A stretch of 14,768 nt of DNA from 13-2-20CM-68-14 sp046733295 (lineage in GTDB: Bacteria > Actinomycetota > Thermoleophilia > Gaiellales > Gaiellaceae), in NCBI GenBank assembly GCA_046733295.1, contig JBKPOY010000011.1:1-14768 (forward strand), written 5' to 3'. Of the stretch, positions 1 through 5,364 are shown in pieces; position 1 is the first letter of the stretch; every line of letters starts with the position of its first letter. The notes beneath the pieces were generated by a model. The model did not search any database and was not told where the DNA came from. It saw nothing but the letters and a program-made list of their open reading frames with translations. The position numbers and the translations under genes are program-made.

Positions 1-235
1 GCCTATGACTCGGGTGAAGACGGCAGCGCCGGCAAAGCCGGCACCGCCTCTGGACGGCATCGCAAGCGACGCCTCGGTTCGAGCTGGAACCGATCAACGG
101 ACGGCTGCTCGGCCTATGACTCGGGTGAAGACGGCAGCGCCGGCAAAGCCGGCACCGCCTCTGGACGGCATCGCAAGCGACGCCTCGGTTCGAGCTGGAA
201 CCGATCAACGGACGGCTGCTCGGCCTATGACTCGG
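1..235. repeat. Perfect 111-bp tandem duplication at the window start
   Basis: Bases 1-111 and 112-222 are identical, and a third copy begins at 223 but matches only for 13 bases before diverging at 236. The period of 111 is 37 codons, so the + strand frame starting at base 2 stays open through both copies. Each unit holds a GCCGGC-AAA-GCCGGC hairpin (31-45 and 142-156). The exactness of the copies and their position at the contig edge make an assembly artefact a real alternative to a genuine recent duplication. Confidence 0.93.
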
Positions 236-247
236 CTCGCCGGCTGA
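2..247 (+). CDS. Uncharacterised open frame over the tandem repeat, possibly the 3' end of an upstream gene
   Basis: The frame is open from the window edge to the TGA at 245-247; the first ATG is at base 5, but the gene could begin outside the window. The product is two identical 37-residue Ala/Pro-rich blocks followed by a short tail ending MTRLAG. accB (biotin carboxyl carrier protein) would be expected just upstream of accC, and the stop lies only 3 bases before the accC start, so the tail could be the end of accB. However, no biotinylation motif of the AMKM type is visible and the repeat blocks do not resemble a biotinyl domain. I cannot assign a function, and it may not be a real protein. 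Confidence 0.25.
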   Translation, partial: PMTRVKTAAPAKPAPPLDGIASDASVRAGTDQRTAARPMTRVKTAAPAKPAPPLDGIASDASVRAGTDQRTAARPMTRLAG

Positions 248-250
248 GCG

Positions 251-1609
251 GTGTTCTCGCGGGTTCTCGTAGCGAACCGCGGCGAGATCGCGGTGCGGGT
301 GATCCGGGCGCTGCACGAGCTCGAGATCGAGGCGGTGGCGGTCTACTCGACGGCCGACAAGGACTCGCCGCACGTGCGTATGGCCGACCGCGCCGTGGCG
401 ATCGGCCCGCCTCCATCCGCGCAGAGCTACCTCAACATCGCGTCGGTCGTCGCCGCCGCGAACATCACCGGCTGCGAGGCCGTGCATCCCGGCTACGGAT
501 TCCTCGCCGAGAACCCGGCGTTCGTCTCGGCCTGCGAGGACAACGAACTCGTCTTCGTGGGGCCGCCCGCGGAGGTGATGGCGCGCATGGGGGACAAGGT
601 GCAGGCGAAGGGGGAGATGGCGCGCGCGGACGTGCCGCTCGTGCCGGGCAGCGACGCGGCCGTGGAGCCCGCCGAGGCAAGATCCGTCGCCGACGAGCTC
701 GGGTACCCCGTGCTGCTCAAGGCCTCGGCGGGCGGCGGCGGCAAAGGAATGCGCATCGTCGAGAGCGAAGACGAGCTCGAGGGGGAGTTCCAGACCGCCG
801 CGGCCGAGGCGCAGGCGGCCTTTGGCGACGCAAGTCTCTACGTCGAGAAGCTCGTGCGGCCGGCGCGCCACGTCGAGATCCAGGTGCTCGCCGATTCGCA
901 CGGCGGCGTCCTGACGCTCGGCGAGCGCGAGTGCTCGATCCAGCGTCGGCACCAGAAGCTGATCGAGGAATCGCCATCCCCGGCGCTCACACCGGAGACG
1001 CGCGAGGCGATGGAAGCGGCCGCGGAGCGCGCTGCGAGGACGATCGGCTACCGGAACGCAGGCACGTTCGAGTTCCTGCTCGGCCCCGACCAGAGCTTCT
1101 ACTTCATCGAGCTGAACGCGAGGCTGCAGGTCGAGCACCCGGTCTCGGAGCTCGTCACCGGGATCGACCTCGTGCGCGAGCAGCTGCGCGTGGCCGCTGG
1201 AGAGCGGCTGCCGGCGACCGGCCGCGCCTCCCGGCGCGGCCATGCGATCGAGATCCGGATCAACGCAGAGGACCCGGCCCGCGACTTCGCCCCGGCGCCC
1301 GGCCTGATCAACGCGTTCGCGCCACCGCTCGGCCCGGGCGTGCGCCTCGACACGTTCGTCTCCAGCGGGTACGCGGTGCCTCCGTTCTACGACTCCTTGC
1401 TCGGGAAGCTCGTCGTCTGGGCGGAAGACCGGCCGAGCGCGATCTCCCGGACCTTGTGTGCGCTCGGCGAGCTGGTCGTGCAGGGGGTGCCGACAACCCG
1501 CGAGGCGGCGATCGAGATCCTGAGGACGGAGGAGTTCTCGACGGGGCGGTACTCGACGTCGTTCCTCGAGGAGTCGGGGCGGCGCCTCGCCTCGATAGCG
1601 ATGGAATGA
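251..1609 (+). CDS. accC: Acetyl-CoA (or acyl-CoA) carboxylase biotin carboxylase subunit
   Basis: This 452-residue ATP-grasp enzyme carboxylates biotin on the carrier protein using ATP and bicarbonate, the first half-reaction of malonyl-CoA synthesis in the cytoplasm. The N-terminal VLVANRGEIAVR (res 5-16), the HPGYGFLAEN motif (79-88), the glycine-rich ATP lid GGGGKGM (161-167), ERECSIQRRHQK (225-236) and the catalytic FIELNARLQVEHP (285-297, with E287, N289, R291) are all present. The length matches stand-alone AccC (about 450), with no fused carrier domain. The GTG at 251 was chosen because it starts directly before the conserved first strand; there is no strong ribosome binding site. The stop overlaps the next start by four bases (ATGA). 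The N-A-R-L-Q spelling replaces the commoner N-T-R-I/L-Q, a mild change. Methylcrotonyl- or propionyl-CoA carboxylase alpha chains would be longer. Confidence 0.96.
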   Translation: MFSRVLVANRGEIAVRVIRALHELEIEAVAVYSTADKDSPHVRMADRAVAIGPPPSAQSYLNIASVVAAANITGCEAVHPGYGFLAENPAFVSACEDNELVFVGPPAEVMARMGDKVQAKGEMARADVPLVPGSDAAVEPAEARSVADELGYPVLLKASAGGGGKGMRIVESEDELEGEFQTAAAEAQAAFGDASLYVEKLVRPARHVEIQVLADSHGGVLTLGERECSIQRRHQKLIEESPSPALTPETREAMEAAAERAARTIGYRNAGTFEFLLGPDQSFYFIELNARLQVEHPVSELVTGIDLVREQLRVAAGERLPATGRASRRGHAIEIRINAEDPARDFAPAPGLINAFAPPLGPGVRLDTFVSSGYAVPPFYDSLLGKLVVWAEDRPSAISRTLCALGELVVQGVPTTREAAIEILRTEEFSTGRYSTSFLEESGRRLASIAME

Positions 1610-1917
1610 GCGACGAGCTCGTCCTCACCGAGGCCGCCGGGACGATCACAGTCCCGGCCGCGACGCTGAACCGGATCGTCGTCGCGGCGGCCGAGACGGC
1701 CGACGGCGCGCGCGTGCGGCGGCCGCGACGCGGCGTCGCGGTCGATGTCAGCGGCGCCGGCGCCTCCATCTCGTTGCAGCTGATGGTGCGTTACGGAACC
1801 GTCCTGCCGGCGCTCGCCGAGACCGTCCAGGCGAACGTCGCCCGTGCCGTGGAGCGGCTCTGTGGTCTGAAAGTGCGAACGGTCGACGTCTCCGTCGAGG
1901 AGCTCGTGGAGCGATGA
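1606..1917 (+). CDS. Asp23/Gls24 family envelope-stress protein (YqhY-like)
   Basis: The 103-residue product has the Asp23/Gls24 (DUF322) layout: an N-terminal TEAAGTITVPAATLNRIVVAAAE segment, a central beta region ending VAVDVSGAGASISLQLMVRYG, and a C-terminal helix VQANVARAVERLCGL followed by VRTVDVSVEEL. Its place between accC and nusB is the position of yqhY in Bacillus, a gene linked to control of acetyl-CoA carboxylase activity. A role in tuning fatty-acid synthesis here is therefore inferred from context only. The ATG at 1606 overlaps the accC stop (ATGA) and its own stop overlaps nusB (ATGA), so it is translationally coupled on both sides. The longer in-frame upstream reading frame is a GC-rich shadow of accC. 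Confidence 0.85.
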   Translation: MSDELVLTEAAGTITVPAATLNRIVVAAAETADGARVRRPRRGVAVDVSGAGASISLQLMVRYGTVLPALAETVQANVARAVERLCGLKVRTVDVSVEELVER

Positions 1918-2297
1918 CGCTCAGCCGCCGCGCCTCCCGTCGCACCGCGTTCTTCCTCCTCTACCAGTGGGACGTCACGGGTCAGCCGCTCACATCGCTC
2001 TACGAGGGAGAGGTCGACACCTTCGCCCGCGAGACAGCCGAGGCCGTCGCGGCGCGCGTCGACGAGCTCGACCGCCGGATCACAGCGGCGTCGGAGGGAT
2101 GGACCGCCGACCGCCTCGGTGCGGTCGAGCGCAACATTCTCCGGCTCGCTGTGCACGAGCTCGAGGAGGAGAGCGTGCCGCTCGAGGTGGCGATCGACGA
2201 GGCTGTGACGCTGGCCAAGCGCTACGCGACAGAGGAGGCCGGTCGGCTGGTGAACGGCATTCTCGGCAGGATCGCCAGGGAACAGGAGGTAGCGTGA
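1914..2297 (+). CDS. nusB: Transcription antitermination protein NusB
   Basis: The 127-residue all-helical protein binds boxA RNA with NusE (S10) and supports antitermination on rRNA operons. The N-terminal SRRASRRTAFFLLYQWD helix, the central WTADRLGAVERNILRLAVHEL and the C-terminal VPLEVAIDEAVTLAKRYATEEAGRLVNGILGRI are the conserved NusB blocks, and the length is typical (about 130-150). The ATG at 1914 sits inside the ATGA overlap with the Asp23-like gene; a GAGGAG tract at 1897-1902 is a somewhat distant Shine-Dalgarno. The TGA overlaps the GTG of the next gene. Confidence in the family is high. Confidence 0.95.
   Translation: MTLSRRASRRTAFFLLYQWDVTGQPLTSLYEGEVDTFARETAEAVAARVDELDRRITAASEGWTADRLGAVERNILRLAVHELEEESVPLEVAIDEAVTLAKRYATEEAGRLVNGILGRIAREQEVA
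2284..2289 (+). promoter_or_regulatory. Shine-Dalgarno for the xseB-like gene
   Basis: AGGAGG lies 4 nt before the GTG at 2294, within the last codons of nusB. It is one of the strongest ribosome binding sites in the window and fixes the start of this very small gene, supporting it as real. Confidence 0.7.
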
Positions 2298-2476
2298 GCG
2301 CGGAGGAATCGCTCCGGCGCGCGGAGGAGCTGCTCGGGCGACTGGAGCAAACGCGTGCGGAGCTCGAGTCCACCCAGGACCCGGACCGCGCGATCGAGGT
2401 CCTCTCGGAGCTCGCCGAGATCGCCAAGGAGGTGGAGGCCGCGCTCGAGCAGGCGAAACGGGAGGCGGAGGCATGA
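2294..2476 (+). CDS. xseB: Small helical protein, probable exonuclease VII small subunit (XseB-like)
   Basis: A 60-residue, entirely helical, Glu/Ala/Leu-rich protein. XseB is the small subunit that assembles in several copies on XseA to make exonuclease VII, which degrades single-stranded DNA. Support comes from size, helix-turn-helix layout (a first helix to about residue 27, a short DPD-containing turn, then a second long helix) and position directly before ispA as in many bacteria. The usual EESL-x-x-YEEG signature of the second helix is weak here (AIEVLSELAEIAK), so the identity rests partly on context. The partner xseA, normally adjacent, is absent from this window. GTG at 2294 overlaps the nusB stop; its TGA overlaps the ispA ATG. 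Confidence 0.55.
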   Translation: MSAEESLRRAEELLGRLEQTRAELESTQDPDRAIEVLSELAEIAKEVEAALEQAKREAEA

Positions 2477-3243
2477 CAAGGCAGGACGATCTGCTCGCCC
2501 TGATCGAGGGCTATCTCGACGAACTTGCCCTCACCCCGGAGCTGGGCGAGCTGGCCGAGCCGGTCAGATATGCCCTTGCGGGGGGAGGGAAGCGCGTTCG
2601 GCCGCTGATCTGCCTCGCGGTGGGCGAGGCGGCGGGTCGCGAGCCGGAGGAATTGCTGCCTGCCGCCGCGGCGCTCGAAATCGTGCACAGCTTCTCGCTC
2701 GTGCACGACGACCTGCCCGCGCTCGACGACGACGAGCTGCGCCGCGGACGGCCGAGCACCTGGGCGCAGTTCGACGAGGCGACGGCGATCCTCGCCGGCG
2801 ACGCGCTGCTCGCGGAGGCCCTGCGTCTCGCGCTCTCGTATCCCACCCCGCTGGTCGCGCGTGAGCTCGTCCAGGCGACTCTCGGGATGATCGGCGGGCA
2901 GCACGTGGACACCAAAGGCCTCAGCGACGACCTCGAAGCGGTGCACCGCCTGAAGACGGGCCGTCTCTTCTACGCGTCGGTGGGCTGTGCCCTCTGGGTG
3001 GCGGAGGTCCCGGAACGGGAGCAGGGCGCTTGGCGCGCCTTCGCCGAGGAGCTCGGCATGCTCTTCCAGGTCGTTGACGACATCCTCGATGGCGACGGCT
3101 ACGTGCTCCGGGAGGGGGAGCAGGGCGCGCGCCGGATCGCGGGCAAGGCGGCGGAGCGGGCTTCGGGGAAGCTGGCGGAGATCGAGGCCGACACCTCCGT
3201 CCTGGAGGAGATCGTCTCCGGGCTCGCGACGCGAACGTCCTAG
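2473..3243 (+). CDS. ispA: Farnesyl/geranylgeranyl diphosphate synthase family protein lacking the GK(x)D loop
   Basis: Trans-isoprenyl diphosphate synthases condense isopentenyl diphosphate with an allylic diphosphate to give farnesyl or longer prenyl chains. Visible motifs are GGGKRVRP (37-44), the first aspartate-rich motif DDLPALD (79-85, in the DDxxxxD form of bacterial FPP synthases), GGQHVDTKG (141-149), KTG (161-163) and the second motif VDDILD (201-206). At 256 residues it is about 30-45 shorter than usual. The missing block is the conserved segment after DDILD that normally carries the GK..G.D...GK.TYP residues; the C-terminal helix continues immediately with GYVLREGEQGARR. The start ATG lies in an ATGA overlap with a GGAGG tract at 2461-2465. 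It converges on the acetyltransferase gene with a shared CTAG. Product length and activity cannot be predicted from sequence. Confidence 0.88.
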   Translation: MTRQDDLLALIEGYLDELALTPELGELAEPVRYALAGGGKRVRPLICLAVGEAAGREPEELLPAAAALEIVHSFSLVHDDLPALDDDELRRGRPSTWAQFDEATAILAGDALLAEALRLALSYPTPLVARELVQATLGMIGGQHVDTKGLSDDLEAVHRLKTGRLFYASVGCALWVAEVPEREQGAWRAFAEELGMLFQVVDDILDGDGYVLREGEQGARRIAGKAAERASGKLAEIEADTSVLEEIVSGLATRTS

Positions 3244-3752
3244 AGCTCGTCCGCGAGGAGATCCAGCAACAGGCCGTCGCGCCACTCGCCTCGTGGGTCG
3301 CGCCAGTAGCGCCGGAGAATGCCGACGCGCTTGAACCCGACCGCCTCGTAGCAGCGGATGGCCGGCTCATTGTCGGCCGCCGGATCGATCGTGAGGCGGT
3401 GGTGTCCTCGCTCGGCGACGAGCCAGCGTGCAAGCGTGCGGACAGTGTCCCGTCCGAGGCCTCGGCCGTGGACGGAAGTGGTCAGGTAGAGGTCGATGTT
3501 CGCGGAGTTGAAGTCGGGCTCGTCGGTCTCGGAGAACTCGACGAGCCCGATCAGCTCGCCGTCGAGCTCGACTGCCAAGGCCGTGGCCTCGTCGCGGCCC
3601 TCCGCCTTCTCGCGCAGGCTCTCAGGGGTGATCTCCCCCCACCAGCGGGCAACCTCCGGCTCCGCGCCGATCTCGGTGAGCCGCTCGACGTCGCCGGGCC
3701 CGAGCGGTCGCAGACGCACGTTTTCCCCCTGCAGCTCGGGAACATCGACCAC
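3240..3752 (-). CDS. GNAT acetyltransferase, RimJ/RimL or AAC(6')-like
   Basis: A 170-residue acetyl-CoA-dependent N-acetyltransferase. The N-terminal ENVRLRPLGPGDVERL (10-25), the pyrophosphate-binding loop V-HGRGLGRD (94-102), the HHRLTIDPAADN segment (117-128) and AIRCYEAVGFKRVGILRRY (131-149) are the standard GNAT blocks. The C-terminal WRDGLLLDLLADEL recalls actinobacterial proteins annotated as aminoglycoside 6'-acetyltransferases, but substrate cannot be read from sequence and a protein or small-amine substrate is equally possible. It is the first - strand gene in the window, and sits where dxs lies in the Firmicute order. The GTG at 3752 is preceded by a TATGAT hexamer 6 nt away. The stop shares CTAG with the ispA stop. 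Confidence 0.87.
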   Translation of the reverse strand: MVDVPELQGENVRLRPLGPGDVERLTEIGAEPEVARWWGEITPESLREKAEGRDEATALAVELDGELIGLVEFSETDEPDFNSANIDLYLTTSVHGRGLGRDTVRTLARWLVAERGHHRLTIDPAADNEPAIRCYEAVGFKRVGILRRYWRDPRGEWRDGLLLDLLADEL

Positions 3753-3758
3753 GCGGCG

Positions 3759-3764
3759 ATCATA
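3759..3764 (-). promoter_or_regulatory. Predicted -10 element of the GNAT gene (leaderless)
   Basis: On the - strand TATGAT (one mismatch from TATAAT) ends 6 nt before the GTG start and no Shine-Dalgarno is present. This is the geometry of leaderless actinobacterial transcripts. The hexamer overlaps the first base of the tlyA ATG. No convincing -35 was found at 16-18 nt spacing. Confidence 0.5.
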
Positions 3765-4531
3765 TGAGCGTGAAGAAGCGACTCGACGTGCTCCTCGTCG
3801 AGCGTGGCCTCGCCGAGACGCGGGCCCGCGCTCAGGCGCTCGTGCTCGCCGGACGCGTCGCCGGCCACGACAAGCCGGGCGAGCAGGTTGACGAGGGCGC
3901 GCCGCTCGAGGTCACGGCGCCCGACCCGTACGTCTCGCGCGGCGGTGTCAAGCTCGCGAACGCCCTCGACGCCTTCGCCGTTCGCCCGGCCGGCGTGGAC
4001 GCGCTCGACGTGGGCGCCTCGACCGGGGGCTTCACCGACGTGCTCCTGCAGCGGGGCGCCGCGCGCGTGATCGCCCTCGACGTCGGCTATGGCCAGCTTC
4101 ACCCGCGGATTCGCGAGAACCCACGGGTGGTGGTGCTCGAGCGGGTGAATGCCCGCATGCTGACCGAGCTCCCGTTTCCGCCGGCGCTGGTCGTGGCCGA
4201 CGTCTCCTTCATCAGCGTGCGAAAGGCGCTGCCGCCCGCGCTCGCGCTCGCCGCGCCGGATTGGCAGGCGATCGTGCTGGTCAAGCCGCAGTTCGAGGCG
4301 GGCCGGGCGGACGTCAGGGGCGGCGTCGTCCGCGATCGGGCTGTGCACGTCCGCGTCCTGCGCGAGGTCGCGGAGGCCGCCCTCGCGTGGGGAGGCGAGA
4401 CGATCGGAGCCGTAGACTCGGGGCTGCCGGGACCGAAAGGCAATCGTGAGTTCTTCCTACACATCATCCAGCGAGGACGCCCGAAGCTCTCCCCAGAGCT
4501 CGACGGTTGGATCGAGCGCGCCGTTGGCTAA
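3764..4531 (+). CDS. tlyA: TlyA family rRNA 2'-O-methyltransferase / haemolysin-like protein
   Basis: A 255-residue cytoplasmic protein with an N-terminal S4 RNA-binding domain (about 5-60, KKRLDVLLVERGLAETRARAQALVLAGRV) and an FtsJ-like SAM-dependent methyltransferase domain. Visible are SRGGVKL (58-64), the SAM motif DVGASTGGFTDVLL (82-95), ADVSFIS (145-151), VKPQFE (173-178) and GPKGNREFF (223-231). K64, D146, K174 and E229 are candidates for the family's K-D-K-E tetrad. In mycobacteria TlyA methylates 16S and 23S rRNA cytidines and its loss gives capreomycin resistance. Length is close to the usual 250-275. The ATG at 3764 is only 11 bases from the divergent GNAT start; no Shine-Dalgarno is evident, and an in-frame GTG at 3770 is possible. 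It is followed by NAD kinase and recN as in Mycobacterium. Confidence 0.93.
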   Translation: MSVKKRLDVLLVERGLAETRARAQALVLAGRVAGHDKPGEQVDEGAPLEVTAPDPYVSRGGVKLANALDAFAVRPAGVDALDVGASTGGFTDVLLQRGAARVIALDVGYGQLHPRIRENPRVVVLERVNARMLTELPFPPALVVADVSFISVRKALPPALALAAPDWQAIVLVKPQFEAGRADVRGGVVRDRAVHVRVLREVAEAALAWGGETIGAVDSGLPGPKGNREFFLHIIQRGRPKLSPELDGWIERAVG

Positions 4532-5309
4532 GCGGGTCGAGCGGATCGCCGTCGTCACGAACGGGGGGTCCGCCGACGTGACCCCGGCGGTGGCCCGCCT
4601 CGAGGACTTGGCTCGCGAGCACGGCGTCGACGTGACCGACGACGCGCAGCCCGATCTGGCCGTGACGCTCGGGGGCGACGGCTCGATGCTGCGGGCGTTC
4701 CATCGATTTCTCGGGACGGGGGTGCCGGTGATCGGCGTCAACTTCGGGCGGGTCGGCTTCCTGACCTCGGTCGAAGCCGACGAGCTCGAATCCGGCCTCG
4801 CGCGAGCGTTCGCCGGCGAGTACACGGTCGTGGAGTTGCCCACACTCGACGTCCGGATCGGCGGCGAGACCTGGCCCGCCGTCAACGACATCGTCGCGAC
4901 GAGCGCGACACCGGGGCGGATGGTCGAGCTTGCGTACGCGGTGGGCGGCGAAAAGCTCGGCTCCCTCCGCTGTGACGGCGTGATCTGCTGCACGCCGTCG
5001 GGATCGACCGCCTACAACCTCTCGAACGGCGGCCCGGTCCTCGTCTGGGGGCTCGACGCCATGGCCCTGACCTTCGTCGCCCCGCATTCACTCCACGCGC
5101 GGCCGCTCGTCGTGCCGCGGACCCGCGGCCTCACGGTGTGGAACCGCACGACGAAAGGTGGCGTCACCGTGATCGTGGACGGGAGGGAAGTCGGCGGGCT
5201 GGAGCCCGGCGAGCAGGTCGACGTCGCGCTCGCCGAGCAGAGCTCGCTGCTTGCGACCCTGCCCGAGCGCACGTTCTTCAGCCGGTACAGGCAGACCTTC
5301 ACGACCTGA
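4524..5309 (+). CDS. nadK: NAD kinase
   Basis: ATP- or polyphosphate-dependent phosphorylation of NAD to NADP. Motifs: GGDGSMLRAF (50-59), NFGRVGFL (73-80), VNDIVAT (120-126), DGVICCTPSGSTAYNLSNGGP (151-171) and VDGREVG (218-224). I chose TTG at 4524, which gives MAKRVERIAVVTNGG and 261 residues and overlaps the tlyA stop by 8 bases. A GTG at 4446 would add a 26-residue Ser-rich extension encoded entirely over tlyA, which looks like a shadow. This is ppnK of the mycobacterial tlyA-ppnK-recN order. Confidence 0.95.
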   Translation: MAKRVERIAVVTNGGSADVTPAVARLEDLAREHGVDVTDDAQPDLAVTLGGDGSMLRAFHRFLGTGVPVIGVNFGRVGFLTSVEADELESGLARAFAGEYTVVELPTLDVRIGGETWPAVNDIVATSATPGRMVELAYAVGGEKLGSLRCDGVICCTPSGSTAYNLSNGGPVLVWGLDAMALTFVAPHSLHARPLVVPRTRGLTVWNRTTKGGVTVIVDGREVGGLEPGEQVDVALAEQSSLLATLPERTFFSRYRQTFTT

Positions 5310-5332
5310 GCCACGGCCCGAAACGCCGTAGT

Positions 5333-5351
5333 CGCACGCCGACGGCGTGCG
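5333..5351. promoter_or_regulatory. 19-bp perfect palindrome upstream of recN, candidate operator
   Basis: CGCACGCCG-A-CGGCGTGCG is a perfect 9-bp inverted repeat around one base, lying in the 55-bp gap between NAD kinase and recN. It ends one base before the TACCAT -10-like hexamer at 5352, so a bound repressor would cover the promoter spacer. It does not match the actinobacterial LexA box (TCGAAC-N4-GTTCGA). A hairpin acting at the end of the NAD kinase message is the alternative; there is no T-tract. Confidence 0.5.
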
Positions 5352-5357
5352 TACCAT
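5352..5357 (+). promoter_or_regulatory. Predicted -10 element of recN (leaderless)
   Basis: TACCAT (TANNNT) lies 7 nt before the GTG at 5365, with no Shine-Dalgarno. A weak -35 match, TAGTCG at 5329-5334, sits 17 nt upstream. The position supports GTG 5365 over GTG 5347 as the start. Confidence 0.4.
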
Positions 5358-5364
5358 CGAGCGG

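Noticed and set aside
31..45. GCCGGC-AAA-GCCGGC hairpin as a terminator
   Set aside because: Only a 6-bp stem inside an open frame, repeated because of the tandem duplication, with no T-tract.
931..1605. N-terminal extension of the Asp23-like frame over accC
   Set aside because: Arg/Ala/Gly-rich shadow of accC; the family-typical protein begins at ATG 1606.
2080..3285. 401-codon - strand frame opposite nusB, xseB and ispA
   Set aside because: Covers three confidently assigned + strand genes and has no recognisable motif; antisense artefact of base composition.
4446..4523. Ser-rich N-terminal extension of NAD kinase
   Set aside because: Lies wholly within the conserved 3' part of tlyA and is not like NAD kinase; TTG 4524 gives the expected start.
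5333..5351. Classical LexA (SOS) box upstream of recN
   Set aside because: The palindrome does not fit TCGAAC-N4-GTTCGA; reported instead as an unidentified candidate operator.
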